Of a stretch of DNA of 56,315 nt, positions 1 to 8,774 are shown piece by piece. Source of the stretch: Sutterella sp. (GTDB taxonomy: Bacteria > Pseudomonadota > Gammaproteobacteria > Burkholderiales > Burkholderiaceae_F); assembly GCA_020025965.1 (NCBI GenBank), contig JAHHRG010000004.1, positions 1 to 56,315 on the forward strand, read 5' to 3'. Every line of letters begins with the position of its first letter. Within the stretch, counting starts at the first letter, position 1. Made by a program: the position numbers and the translations under genes. The notes under the pieces were generated by a model. The model was not told where the DNA came from, searched no databases, and worked only from the letters and a program-made list of their open reading frames with translations.

Positions 1-5
1 GTCGT

Positions 6-950
6 TTAGTGCTTGCCGCAGAGGGTGCGCCAGAAGCGATGAATCAACTTTTCGCCTTGGACGAAGAAGATCCCTGCGAAAACCATGAGCGCCCCAACAA
101 TAAAGAAGTTGTCGATCGTTTCGTCGAGCATCACGACACCCATCGTCACGCCGAAAATCGGCGTCATAAAAGCGAGAACGCCCAAACGGGCCGCCAAATA
201 ACGGCGAAGCATCCAGCACCAAAGCAGGTAACTCGCGAAAGAAACGATGAGGGTTTGGAAAAGAAGGCTTTCCCAAGCGATCGGCGTCATCGTGAATTCC
301 GTCTGTCCCGAGAGCAATGCGTAACTCGTGAAGATAACCGTACCGACCATCAACTGCGTAAAGAGCATTTGGCTCGGCGCCGCATTGGAGAACGGGGTCA
401 CACGAATCGAAATCGTGGTAAGTCCCCAGCAGAGTCCGGACATCAAAGCGATGGCATCGCCCAAGACCACGTCGTCGCTCACCGCTTCTCCGCCAACCAA
501 AGCCGGCACCAGGAACGCCATTGCAATTCCGGAGAAGGCAACCAAAATCCCCATCCACTGTACGCGAGACAGTCGTTCTTCCGGAAGCTTCAAACCGAGA
601 CCCACAGCGGCAAAGAGCGGTGCGGTATAGAGAAGCACGGCCACGTGCGAAGCGGTCGTAAAGCGCAACGCTTCGGCCACGCACAAGAATTCGCCGGCAA
701 AGCACGAACCCATAATCACCGAGTGATACCACTTCACATCGGGACTCCACTTTTCTTTCAGGAAAAGCCAGTTCGTCAACATCAAAAGGAGGCAGGAGAA
801 GAAGGACCGCAGCGACATCTGCAAAATCGGCGGCAAATCAGGCCCCGCCGCCTTGATGGCTACCTGTTGCAAACCCCAGGTAAAACACAGCAAGACCGCC
901 AACCCCGTAGCCATCGCGTCAACCGGACGACGCGTCTCAATTTGTCCCAT
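6..950 (-). CDS. EamA-family (DMT) transporter
   Basis: A 314-residue inner-membrane protein with about ten hydrophobic segments in two similar halves, the usual drug/metabolite transporter layout and length. The N-terminal half contains the typical ATG-L-A start of helix 1, and the second half opens with the GLCWGLTTISIR motif of the second EamA domain. These proteins usually export amino acids or small metabolites; the substrate cannot be read from sequence. The start at 950 is supported by an AGGA ribosome-binding site five to six bases upstream. The gene stands alone on the minus strand and is complete at the window edge. It is one of three EamA-type genes in the window. Confidence 0.9.
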   Translation of the reverse strand: MGQIETRRPVDAMATGLAVLLCFTWGLQQVAIKAAGPDLPPILQMSLRSFFSCLLLMLTNWLFLKEKWSPDVKWYHSVIMGSCFAGEFLCVAEALRFTTASHVAVLLYTAPLFAAVGLGLKLPEERLSRVQWMGILVAFSGIAMAFLVPALVGGEAVSDDVVLGDAIALMSGLCWGLTTISIRVTPFSNAAPSQMLFTQLMVGTVIFTSYALLSGQTEFTMTPIAWESLLFQTLIVSFASYLLWCWMLRRYLAARLGVLAFMTPIFGVTMGVVMLDETIDNFFIVGALMVFAGIFFVQGEKLIHRFWRTLCGKH

Positions 951-1357
951 GAATCCTACTCCGTATTATTTTTTTGAACTAAAGGCGAAAGTATGCGCTT
1001 CCCCGACGAATTCTTCAAGCCGAGTGTTATCGCGTTTGCCATGAAAATCGGCAGAACAACGGGGATTCTTATCCGCCCGTGTGTCGCCGGGAAATCGACG
1101 TCCCGCCGCGCAGTCGGCTTCCAAGTGTCGGTTTTTTCCCTAAATTCGCCCTCTTTTTGTCGTTCTTCGGCCTTTTCGAAACATTTTTATATTTAGTCTG
1201 TCTTTCCGGCTTCTTCATCTTTTCGACCGTTTGCGCTGTCCTCTGAGGCAGAGTCTCCGATTCTTCGGACTTGACAGCCTAAGGAAGGCTTTTTATTCTT
1301 GAGTTTTTCGTCATTGCCGATCGGCCGTTTTCGAGGCATCGGCCTCGCCCTATCCAC
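951..1357. other. Intergenic region between divergent transporter genes
   Basis: About 400 bases between two divergently transcribed transporter genes, so it must hold both promoters. A TTGACA at 1271-1276 overlaps a small AGCCT/AGGCT hairpin (1276-1290) followed by four to five Ts, so it could be a promoter element or a weak terminator. No convincing small gene or RNA was seen. Confidence 0.4.
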
Positions 1358-2755
1358 ATGAAAAGTACAGCCCTGATCGGCTTGGCCGTTTACTTTCTCC
1401 TTCTGATGATCGCCGTGCTGCGGGAAAAGAAAAGTCGCAATCAGCTCGACTATTTCTTCGCGGGGCGCGAACTTCCCTTCTGGGCACTCTCGATTACCTT
1501 CGTCGCTTCCTGGTGGGGAGCGGGTTCTGCGCTGTCAACGGCCGACCTCGCTTATTCGGACGGATTGGGGGCCTTTATTTATTACGGTGCCCCGGTGCTG
1601 ATCGCAACGGCGGTCATCTATTTTTTAGCGCCAGTTATCCGCCGACTCGATTACCTCACGCAGGGGGCTTTGATGCAAGCGCGCCACTGTCCGGCTGCGG
1701 GCAAAGCGCTGTCTGTTCTCATCTTCCTCTTTATGACCCTCACCGCCTCCACACAGATGGTAGGCATCGGGATGTTCTTCGGCACCTATCTCGACATGGG
1801 CTATCAGGAGGCCGTCCTTTTCGGAACCGCCATTGTCATTCTCTACTCGATGTTCGGCGGTTTTCGTGCCGTCGTGCTCACCGACATTATTCAGTTTGTC
1901 TTCCTGACGATTTCGGCGTTTCTCGTCTTCTGGACCGCCATGGATGCCGCAGGCGGTTGGGCCGGTATTGCAACGAAAGCCTTCTTCGAAAACCGTCTCG
2001 GCTACACCGGGATGACCGAGGGCCTCTCGAAATACATGATCTATGTAATCACCTTCGGCTGCTCCTGGGCCATTCAGGCCAATATCTGGCAGCGCGTTTC
2101 CGCGGCGAGAAACGTGACCGATGCCAAGCGCATGGCCGGGCTTTCGTTCTTTACTTATATTCCGCTTTATTTAATGGTGGTTTTGACAGGGATGGCGGGT
2201 TTCGTCATCTTTCCGAGTCTTCCCGAAGGCGGCGTGGTCACGGCCGTTGTCACGCAGTTGATGTCGCCGGTCCTCGGCGTCTTTGTCTTTGTCGGCATTG
2301 CCGCCGCCATCATGTCGACGATGGACTCCCTTCTAAATACGGCCGCCCTGACGCTCACCATGGATCTGGGATTCGGCAAAGCCTCCGACCGTCCGATTCT
2401 CTACTCGCGCCTCGCAACCGTGATCGTCTCGGCCATCGCTTTGATTGTGGCGCTTTCCATTCGCTCGATCCTCGATATTGCCTGGCTCGCAGCGGACGTG
2501 ATCACAACGGGTGTCTTCATTCCGCTCATGGTCGCACTTTTCCGCAAGTTCGATCGCATCGGTACGTCCACGGGGGCTCTTGCTTCGATGACGGGCGGCC
2601 TTCTTTTTTCTCTCTACAATCTCGGGCTTTATTTCAAACTGCCCTTTCCCGCCTTCTGGACGCACGGCAGTGCCGAGCAAATCATCACAGGCCTCTCCCT
2701 CTCCGCGGTTCTCTTTTTCGGCGGAAGTCTGATTGAACACCGACGCCGGCGTTAA
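1358..2755 (+). CDS. Sodium:solute symporter (SSS family)
   Basis: A 465-residue polytopic membrane protein with about 13 hydrophobic segments. It shows SSS-family features: the N-terminal FFAGRELPFWALSITFVASW region containing the GRxLP motif, the GGFRAVVLTDIIQ motif near residue 170, and an AAIMSTMDSLLNTAA stretch near residue 320 that matches the family sodium-site helix. The family couples Na+ entry to uptake of sugars, amino acids, pantothenate or organic acids; the substrate is not determined here. No clear Shine-Dalgarno precedes the ATG, so the start is less certain than the body. It is followed by a Dcu gene on the same strand 231 bases later, probably under its own promoter. Confidence 0.85.
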   Translation: MKSTALIGLAVYFLLLMIAVLREKKSRNQLDYFFAGRELPFWALSITFVASWWGAGSALSTADLAYSDGLGAFIYYGAPVLIATAVIYFLAPVIRRLDYLTQGALMQARHCPAAGKALSVLIFLFMTLTASTQMVGIGMFFGTYLDMGYQEAVLFGTAIVILYSMFGGFRAVVLTDIIQFVFLTISAFLVFWTAMDAAGGWAGIATKAFFENRLGYTGMTEGLSKYMIYVITFGCSWAIQANIWQRVSAARNVTDAKRMAGLSFFTYIPLYLMVVLTGMAGFVIFPSLPEGGVVTAVVTQLMSPVLGVFVFVGIAAAIMSTMDSLLNTAALTLTMDLGFGKASDRPILYSRLATVIVSAIALIVALSIRSILDIAWLAADVITTGVFIPLMVALFRKFDRIGTSTGALASMTGGLLFSLYNLGLYFKLPFPAFWTHGSAEQIITGLSLSAVLFFGGSLIEHRRRR

Positions 2756-2843
2756 TCAGACGTTGTCCGTTTTACCGGGCATCGTCTCGACATACAGGGT
2801 TTTCCCTAGTCCTGCCGTTTTCGACCAATTTGTAACTTTCCTA

Positions 2844-2849
2844 TACAAT
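2844..2849 (+). promoter_or_regulatory. Possible promoter -10 for the Dcu gene
   Basis: TACAAT at 2844-2849, with TTCGAC 18 bases upstream (2820-2825) as a poor -35. It lies about 140 bases before the Dcu start codon. Only the -10 is a good match, so this is tentative. Confidence 0.3.
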
Positions 2850-2986
2850 TCGCAGACCCGTCTAACTTTGTCGGTAGTTACTATCGGCGCTCACAGTTAT
2901 AAGACAGGGAAACCTCGGACCAAAATGCAGAGTTTTCAGACTCTACATTTCGATACATTAAGAAAAAACAATTTAGGGAGCAAAAA

Positions 2987-4288
2987 ATGGTTTGGATTCA
3001 CTTCCTCCTTCTTTTCGCCTGCATTATCTATGCCGCCAAGTTGGGCGGTATCGGTGTCGGTATGGCCGGCGGCCTCGGTATGGCCATCGCCGTGTTTGCC
3101 TTGGGTCTGCCTCCGGGCCCGATTCCTGTCGACGTGATCCTCATCATCATGGCCGTCCTCTTCACCTGCTCCGTCATGCACGTTGCCGGCGGCATGGACT
3201 ACATGGTTCGCGTAGCTTCCAGCATTCTTCGCAAGAATCCGAAGTACATCAATATTCTTGCTCCGTGCATCACCTTCCTTCTCACGATCTTCTCCGGTAC
3301 GGGCTTTACGACCATGGCCGTGCTTAACGTGATTCAGGAAGTTGCCAAGCAGAACGGCGTACGTCCGTCTCAACCGCTCACGTCCGCTGTTGTGGCTTCC
3401 CAGATCGCCATTTCCGCCTCCCCGATTTCCGCTGCTACCGCCGCCATGTACGTGGTTGTTGAAGGTATGGGCGTTTCCTTCGGTCAGGCTCTCGCCGTTA
3501 TTCTTCCGGCCGGTCTCTTCGGCGCAGCCGTTGCTTCTCTGATCTCCTCTTTCCAGGGTGTCGAACTCGCCAAGGATCCGATCTTCCAGCAGCGTATGAA
3601 GGACGGTCTCGTCAGCATGTCCTCCGAAGCCGAACGTGAAAAGGCTCTCCCGAAGGGTGCCGCTCTCTCCGTCGGCATCTTCCTCCTGGGCGTTGTGTTC
3701 GTTGTTCTGATGCTTCTCTTCAAGAAGGAAATCGGTCACACCCTCGGTTCCCGCGACATTATCGTGATCACGATGCTCTTCGCCGGCCTCCTGATGTACT
3801 GGTTCTGCGACGTTCCTCTCGCCAAGATCAAGGAATCTTCGATCTTCCACGGCGGTTACGAATCTCTTATCGTGATTCTCGGTATCTGCTGGCTCTCCTC
3901 CACGGTGATCGACATTTATATTCCGGAAATTAAGGAACAGGCTACCGCCCTCTTGACGCAGTACCCGAGTCTCCTTGCCGTGGCTTTCTTCTGCGTGTCT
4001 GCTTTGCTCTTCTCGCAGGGTGCAACTTCCGCTTTGTTGGTTCCGGTTGCCGCCTCTCTCGGCTGCGATGCCCCGATGATCCTGGCTTGCTTCGTCGCCG
4101 TCTCCGGCATCTTCGTCACGAACGTTTACCCGACCTCCGCTTTCGCCGTTTCTTGCGACGACACGGGTTCCTACATGGGCAAGTGGTCCGGTTCCTTCGT
4201 GATCAACCATCCGTTCTTCCTTCCGGGCTGTCTCGGTCTTCTCGCCGCCATCCCGTTCGGCTTCATGATGGCCTCCTTCGTTTTCTAA
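2987..4288 (+). CDS. Anaerobic C4-dicarboxylate transporter (Dcu family)
   Basis: A 433-residue inner-membrane carrier of typical DcuA/DcuB length. The PVDVILIIMAVLF segment, the RKNPKYINILAP motif and the following TIFSGTG correspond closely to the E. coli DcuB stretches I recognise. Dcu carriers exchange fumarate, malate or aspartate for succinate during anaerobic fumarate respiration, which fits the fumarate-reductase-like flavoprotein later in the window. Whether it is DcuA-like (aspartate-preferring) or DcuB-like is not clear. An AGGGAG ribosome-binding site precedes the ATG, and a strong terminator follows. Codon choice looks strongly biased, suggesting high expression. Confidence 0.93.
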   Translation: MVWIHFLLLFACIIYAAKLGGIGVGMAGGLGMAIAVFALGLPPGPIPVDVILIIMAVLFTCSVMHVAGGMDYMVRVASSILRKNPKYINILAPCITFLLTIFSGTGFTTMAVLNVIQEVAKQNGVRPSQPLTSAVVASQIAISASPISAATAAMYVVVEGMGVSFGQALAVILPAGLFGAAVASLISSFQGVELAKDPIFQQRMKDGLVSMSSEAEREKALPKGAALSVGIFLLGVVFVVLMLLFKKEIGHTLGSRDIIVITMLFAGLLMYWFCDVPLAKIKESSIFHGGYESLIVILGICWLSSTVIDIYIPEIKEQATALLTQYPSLLAVAFFCVSALLFSQGATSALLVPVAASLGCDAPMILACFVAVSGIFVTNVYPTSAFAVSCDDTGSYMGKWSGSFVINHPFFLPGCLGLLAAIPFGFMMASFVF

Positions 4289-4342
4289 TCGTCTGACGGA
4301 GCTTTCCAATCGGAAAACTTCCGACTGAAGAAACGAAACCGA

Positions 4343-4387
4343 CGCGGTTTCTTTCCGACCTCGAGCCGGAAAGAGCCGCGTTTTTTT
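4343..4387 (+). terminator. Intrinsic terminator of the Dcu gene
   Basis: CGCGGTTTCTTTCCG pairs with CGGAAAGAGCCGCG across a short loop and is followed by seven Ts (4381-4387). Confidence 0.9.
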
Positions 4388-4804
4388 ATGCCCGCAAGTT
4401 TCGCGATTGAGCGACGATCCTCATTTTCAGGATCCGATTTCATTTCACATTTGCCTAGGCTTACCCGTTGGCCACCGCGGCCTCCCTTTCGGAATCCCGA
4501 GCCTCTAGCGTGGTAAGCGTAGCTTTAAAAGTTTGCCGAAATTTATTTTTTCGAGGCACATGATTTTCTATCCTTCTGCGAGCAATGTCCTCGTTCCGGC
4601 GCAATAAGGCACCGGAAACGCCAATGCAAACGAATCCGTCAGACGACCGTCCTATCGAATACGCCTCCGACTTGCGCCTTAATTTTCATCGCGTCGATGA
4701 ACTTGATCGGTGCCGTCTCTACAGACGATCGTCATCGGTCTGCTCGTCTCCTCGGCTTTTCGAATCTTTCGGACCGTCCGACATTTCCGATTCTTCAGGC
4801 AAAG
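4388..4804. other. Non-coding spacer between convergent genes
   Basis: About 420 bases between the Dcu terminator and the porin terminator. An 80-codon open frame here (4585-4827) has low-complexity Ser/Arg/Asp composition and runs into the porin terminator, so it is not taken as a gene. Nothing else was recognised. Confidence 0.5.
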
Positions 4805-4842
4805 AAAAAGCGCCCGACTCCTCATAGAGAATCGAGCGCTTG
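4805..4842 (-). terminator. Intrinsic terminator of the porin gene
   Basis: On the minus strand AGCGCTCGATTCTC pairs, with some G-U pairs, with GGAGTCGGGCGCT and is followed by TTTTTCTTT. Confidence 0.8.
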
Positions 4843-4877
4843 AAACTTTTAAATCAGTAACTCAGTAAGTCAGCCGA

Positions 4878-5951
4878 TTAGAAGTTGTGCGTCATGCCGA
4901 AGTAAGCCTGGCTTTCGTTGGCTTCGAACTTGCCGTCCGTTTCAGCGTAGCCGACACCGACATAGAGGCTGGTGCGCTGGCTGAGGTTGTGCGTGTAGCG
5001 AACCGTAGCGCCCATGTATTCGTAGTCGTCGTTCGTCTGATCAACTTCAGCGTCCATGTAGTAGAGAGCGCCCTGGAGGTAGCCGTTCGGAAGAACCGTG
5101 GCGGCACCGATGTGATAGGCCTCGCCGTTGAGAATCAGCTTGTAGTTGCCGATAGCCTGTTCGATATTGCCCGGCACAAAGCGGTTGGCACCTTCGAAGT
5201 ACTGGCCCATAGCATAGAGCGTGAAGAAATCGAAGTCATAGTTGCCGCCCAAGGAAACGATCTTGGCATCGTCACGCTTGGTGTTGGTGGCGAGCATGTC
5301 CTGATCGTAGGAGAAAACGGTCTGGAGCTTGCCGAAGTCACCCGTCAAAGCGAAACCGGCGTAGCGGTCGGCATTGTCGTGACCTTCGTTACCGTTTTCA
5401 GTGTTGTCCATCTTGAAGGAATACTGAGCGGTCGCCTGAAGACCGGCAACCTTCGGGGACTGGTAGGTCACCATATTGTCGCGACGGTAGGACGTCACCA
5501 TACCGAAGATAGCGCTGTCGCCGCCGTCGAAGGAATCGCCGATAGCGAACGTAAGGTCATAGGTACCGAAAGAGGAACCGACACCGCCCATACGGCCGAA
5601 AGCGAGAGAACCCCAATCGGCGGAAACCGTCAACGCGGCTTCACGGTTAAAGAGACGATTGTTATCGGTGCCGTCGAATGTACCGTCATCGGCGTTGAAA
5701 CCGTTTTCGAGCTTGAAAGAAACCTTGTAGCCGTTGCCGAGGTCTTCTTCGCCGACGAGGCCGAAGAGCGGACCGGCGTTGATACCGGAATTGAGTTCGA
5801 CGGTGTCGTAGTCAACGTTCTTGGTAGCCGTCGTGACATCGGTATGGTTCATGTACATACCGTAGTCGATAATGCCGTAGAAAGTAACGTCGGCAGCATT
5901 GGCGCCGGCAAAAACGCCCATCAGGGCAATAGCGGTAAGAGACTTCTTCAT
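4878..5951 (-). CDS. Gram-negative outer-membrane porin
   Basis: A general porin of 357 residues. The start is set at the methionine that begins a clean signal peptide (MKKSLTAIALMGVFAGANA, cleaved before ADVTFYG). A longer open frame upstream adds 15 residues that would spoil the signal peptide. The mature part opens with VTFYGIIDYGMYM and contains alternating hydrophobic strands, the LGNGYKVSFKLENGFN and FNREAALTVSADWGSLAFGRM blocks of beta-proteobacterial trimeric porins, and a C-terminal strand ending in Phe (YFGMTHNF), as needed for Bam recognition. It should form a 16-strand channel for small hydrophilic solutes. It is monocistronic with its own terminator. Confidence 0.93.
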   Translation of the reverse strand: MKKSLTAIALMGVFAGANAADVTFYGIIDYGMYMNHTDVTTATKNVDYDTVELNSGINAGPLFGLVGEEDLGNGYKVSFKLENGFNADDGTFDGTDNNRLFNREAALTVSADWGSLAFGRMGGVGSSFGTYDLTFAIGDSFDGGDSAIFGMVTSYRRDNMVTYQSPKVAGLQATAQYSFKMDNTENGNEGHDNADRYAGFALTGDFGKLQTVFSYDQDMLATNTKRDDAKIVSLGGNYDFDFFTLYAMGQYFEGANRFVPGNIEQAIGNYKLILNGEAYHIGAATVLPNGYLQGALYYMDAEVDQTNDDYEYMGATVRYTHNLSQRTSLYVGVGYAETDGKFEANESQAYFGMTHNF

Positions 5952-6314
5952 CTTCGTAAGATCCGAGGGAAATATCAAAAGGAAAACGTCGACCACCGAT
6001 CCCGAAAGAGTCTCGGACTCACCAAGCGGGAACGAATGACATCGAACGCATTCGCGAAAAATACCAAAAGGCCCGCATCTGCGCCAAAGGAAAACACCGA
6101 AGGCTACAGCGCAAATCCTCGAAACTCGTTCTCTTTCACTCTCTAAGAGGGAAAAAGGGATATTTTCGTTTGTTGTATTTTTGCCACTCCGGCGCTATTT
6201 TCTCTCCTTTCAAACACTCCGACAATTCCCGCAATGAAGTTTTGGCATACACTTCTAAGCTGACCTGCCACATGACGGAAACGTCGTGTCCGACCAATAA
6301 GGAGAATCAACATC
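5952..6314. other. Divergent promoter region, porin / M20 amidohydrolase
   Basis: About 360 bases upstream of two divergent genes. It must carry the promoters of both, but no element is close enough to consensus to place with confidence. No small gene was seen. Confidence 0.4.
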
Positions 6315-7418
6315 ATGGAAAAACTTGATGTCGTCGAGGTTTGGAAAGACCTCCACAAAACCCCGGAGCTCGGGTTTGAAGAAGAAAAAACGAGTGCCTA
6401 CATTGCCGAGAAGCTCGAAGCCATGGGCTATACCGTCGAGCGCGGCATTGCCAAAACGGGCCTGCTGGTGACGGTCAAGGGCGAAGAACCCGGTCCCGTC
6501 CTCATGCTGCGCGCCGATATGGATGCGCTCCCCTTCAAGAACGAAAACGGTTCGCTCGAACGCATTCACGCCTGCGGGCATGATGCGCATTCCGCGATGC
6601 TCCTCGTGACCGCTCAGAATCTGATCGGGAAAGTGAAGCGCGGGACATTGAAGATTCTCTTCCAACCCGCCGAAGAAACGCTTTGGGGCGCTCTGGAAGT
6701 CATGAAAACCGGTGTTGTCGACGACGTCGATTTGGCGCTCGGCTGCCATATTCGTCCGATTCAGGACATTCCGGGCAGTCACGTTGCCGCCGCCATTCGT
6801 CATTCGGCGAGCACCTTCGGCGAAATCCACATCAAGGGTCGTGCCGCTCACGGCTCTCGCCCGCATCTCGGCATCAATTGTGCCGAAGCGGCTGCCATGG
6901 CCACGATGGGCGTTTGTGCCATCAAGTGCAATCCCGCGATGACCTGGTCCGCCAAAGTCACGAGCATTCAGGCTTCGGCCGCCGCTACCAACATCATTCC
7001 GGACGAAGCCGTCCTGAAGCTTGACATTCGCGCTCAGACGAACGAACTGATGGACGAACTCCTCGAAAAGATCCGTAAAGTCACGGCCGGTGTTGCCGAA
7101 ACCTTCGGGGCCGAAGCCGAGTTTGTATTACCCGGTGTCGTTATTCCGGCTGCTGTTTATGACGAAAGCCTGGTCGCCGAAGTCGCCGATACCATTCGTG
7201 AAGAATTGGGTGCCGACGCCCTTTCTCCCGACTGCGGCGGCGGTGGCGAAGACTTCCACTTCTTTGCCAAGGAACGTCCGCACATCAAGGCTGCCTACTT
7301 CGGTGTCGGGGTTGCCTGTACGCCGGGTCTCCATGATCGCAACATGCACTTTGACCCGAAGTATCTCGTCAACGGTGTCAAGGTTATGACCGCCATGGCC
7401 TTGAAGAAGATCGGTTAA
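6315..7418 (+). CDS. M20 family amidohydrolase / aminoacylase
   Basis: A 367-residue cytoplasmic metallohydrolase of the M20D group (HipO/AbgB-like), which removes acyl groups from N-acyl amino acids or cleaves related amides. Visible features are RADMDALPF (66-74), the metal-binding CGHDAH motif (87-92), PAEE (118-121) with the catalytic Glu pair, and a final metal His in the RNMHFDP segment near the C-terminus. Length is near normal although slightly short. An AAGGAG ribosome-binding site lies about ten bases before the ATG. It is monocistronic with a terminator behind it. The exact substrate cannot be told. Confidence 0.88.
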   Translation: MEKLDVVEVWKDLHKTPELGFEEEKTSAYIAEKLEAMGYTVERGIAKTGLLVTVKGEEPGPVLMLRADMDALPFKNENGSLERIHACGHDAHSAMLLVTAQNLIGKVKRGTLKILFQPAEETLWGALEVMKTGVVDDVDLALGCHIRPIQDIPGSHVAAAIRHSASTFGEIHIKGRAAHGSRPHLGINCAEAAAMATMGVCAIKCNPAMTWSAKVTSIQASAAATNIIPDEAVLKLDIRAQTNELMDELLEKIRKVTAGVAETFGAEAEFVLPGVVIPAAVYDESLVAEVADTIREELGADALSPDCGGGGEDFHFFAKERPHIKAAYFGVGVACTPGLHDRNMHFDPKYLVNGVKVMTAMALKKIG

Positions 7419-7444
7419 GCGAGTCTCTTTCTAAAAAGAAGCTG

Positions 7445-7488
7445 GGCCGGCCCTTCCGAGTTTCTCCGGAACGGTCGGCCTTCTTTTA
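7445..7488 (+). terminator. Intrinsic terminator of the M20 gene
   Basis: GGCCGGCCCTTCCG pairs imperfectly with CCGGAACGGTCGGCC, followed by TTCTTTTA. Confidence 0.85.
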
Positions 7489-7660
7489 TCCCTTAAAGCC
7501 GACCTCGCCGGGTTATCTTTTCCTTTTCTAACGTTTTGAAAGGATTCCGTCTTATTGCCCGCTCTTTTTTATCGGGTTTGCGTTTACAATTAAGAGACTC
7601 GGCTGAGGCACTAGGTACTCAGCCTTTTGATTATTCGATAAACGACACTTGAGGATTCGC

Positions 7661-8665
7661 ATGACACGACAGATCGGGATTTTGGGCGCCGGCACTTGGG
7701 GAACCGCTTTAGGGCGACTTCTCACGAAAAACGGTCACGAGGTCACGGTTTGGTCCGCTCTCGGCGATCAGATCGATACGCTCAACCGCGATCGCGTCCA
7801 CCCGAATTTGCCGGGCATCCGCTTACCCGACGAAATGCGTTTTACGAAGTCGATCGAAGAAGCCGTCGTCGGTAAAAGCATCGTTGTCATCGCAACGCCT
7901 TCCGTCTACGTCCGCCCGACGCTCCACGCAGCACGCGAATTCTTCACCCCCGATCAGATTGTGGTCACGGTAGCCAAGGGCATTGAAAGCGATACGCTTC
8001 TGACCATGTCCGAAGTGATCGAAAGCGAATTGGGCGATCAGCTTCCCCTCAAGATTGCTGCTTTGTCGGGTCCCACGCATGCCGAGGAAGTGATCCGCGA
8101 CATGCCTTCGGCGATCGTCTCGGCTTCGTCCGATCCTGCCACCGCCAAAATCGTTCAGGAAGTTTTTGCCAACGGCAACTTCCGCGTCTATACGAATGAC
8201 GACATTCACGGGGTGGAACTCTGCGGCGCTCTCAAAAACATCATTGCTCTCGCCTCCGGCATGGCTGCCGGCCTTGGCTACGGCGACAATGCCCGTGCCG
8301 CTTTGATTACCCGCGGTATGGCTGAAATCCGTCGTCTCGGCATTGCCATGGGATGCCACGAAGACACTTTCCGCGGACTCGCCGGCATCGGTGACCTGAT
8401 CGTGACCTGTTCGAGCAATAACAGCCGTAATTTCAAATGCGGCTACATGATCGGTCAGGGTGTTATTCCCGAAGAAGCCATCCGTCGTGTCGGCATGGTT
8501 GTCGAAGGCGTAAATGCCCTTCACGCCGCAATGCAGTTGAAGGAACGTCACCAGGTTGTCATGAACATCAGCGAAGGCGTCGCAAAGATCTTCGCAGGTC
8601 ACGCCGACTCGCGTACGGTCGCTGCCGAACTCATGAATCGCGCCCTCAAAGCCGAAAACGACTGA
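7661..8665 (+). CDS. gpsA: NAD(P)-dependent glycerol-3-phosphate dehydrogenase
   Basis: Cytoplasmic enzyme that reduces dihydroxyacetone phosphate to sn-glycerol 3-phosphate for phospholipid synthesis. The 334-residue product has the N-terminal dinucleotide-binding GAGTWGTALG loop, the VVTVAKGIE and LSGPTHAEE motifs, and the ELCGALKNIIALASG stretch that holds the catalytic Lys. Length matches the family. The start is placed at the ATG at 7661, seven bases after GAGG, rather than at a TTG four codons upstream. The ornithine decarboxylase gene follows 109 bases downstream on the same strand and may be co-transcribed. Confidence 0.97.
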   Translation: MTRQIGILGAGTWGTALGRLLTKNGHEVTVWSALGDQIDTLNRDRVHPNLPGIRLPDEMRFTKSIEEAVVGKSIVVIATPSVYVRPTLHAAREFFTPDQIVVTVAKGIESDTLLTMSEVIESELGDQLPLKIAALSGPTHAEEVIRDMPSAIVSASSDPATAKIVQEVFANGNFRVYTNDDIHGVELCGALKNIIALASGMAAGLGYGDNARAALITRGMAEIRRLGIAMGCHEDTFRGLAGIGDLIVTCSSNNSRNFKCGYMIGQGVIPEEAIRRVGMVVEGVNALHAAMQLKERHQVVMNISEGVAKIFAGHADSRTVAAELMNRALKAEND

Positions 8666-8774
8666 TCATGACCGTCGGGACTTTCTTCATCCCGTCATTC
8701 GCACTAAACTTGACGGATTGAGCGGTATCGCTTACAGCTCGATCCGATTGTCCCTTTCTGAGAAATTATCCGCC

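Noticed and set aside
4585..4827. 80-codon plus-strand frame
   Set aside because: Ser/Arg/Asp-rich, no ribosome-binding site, and it overlaps the porin terminator.
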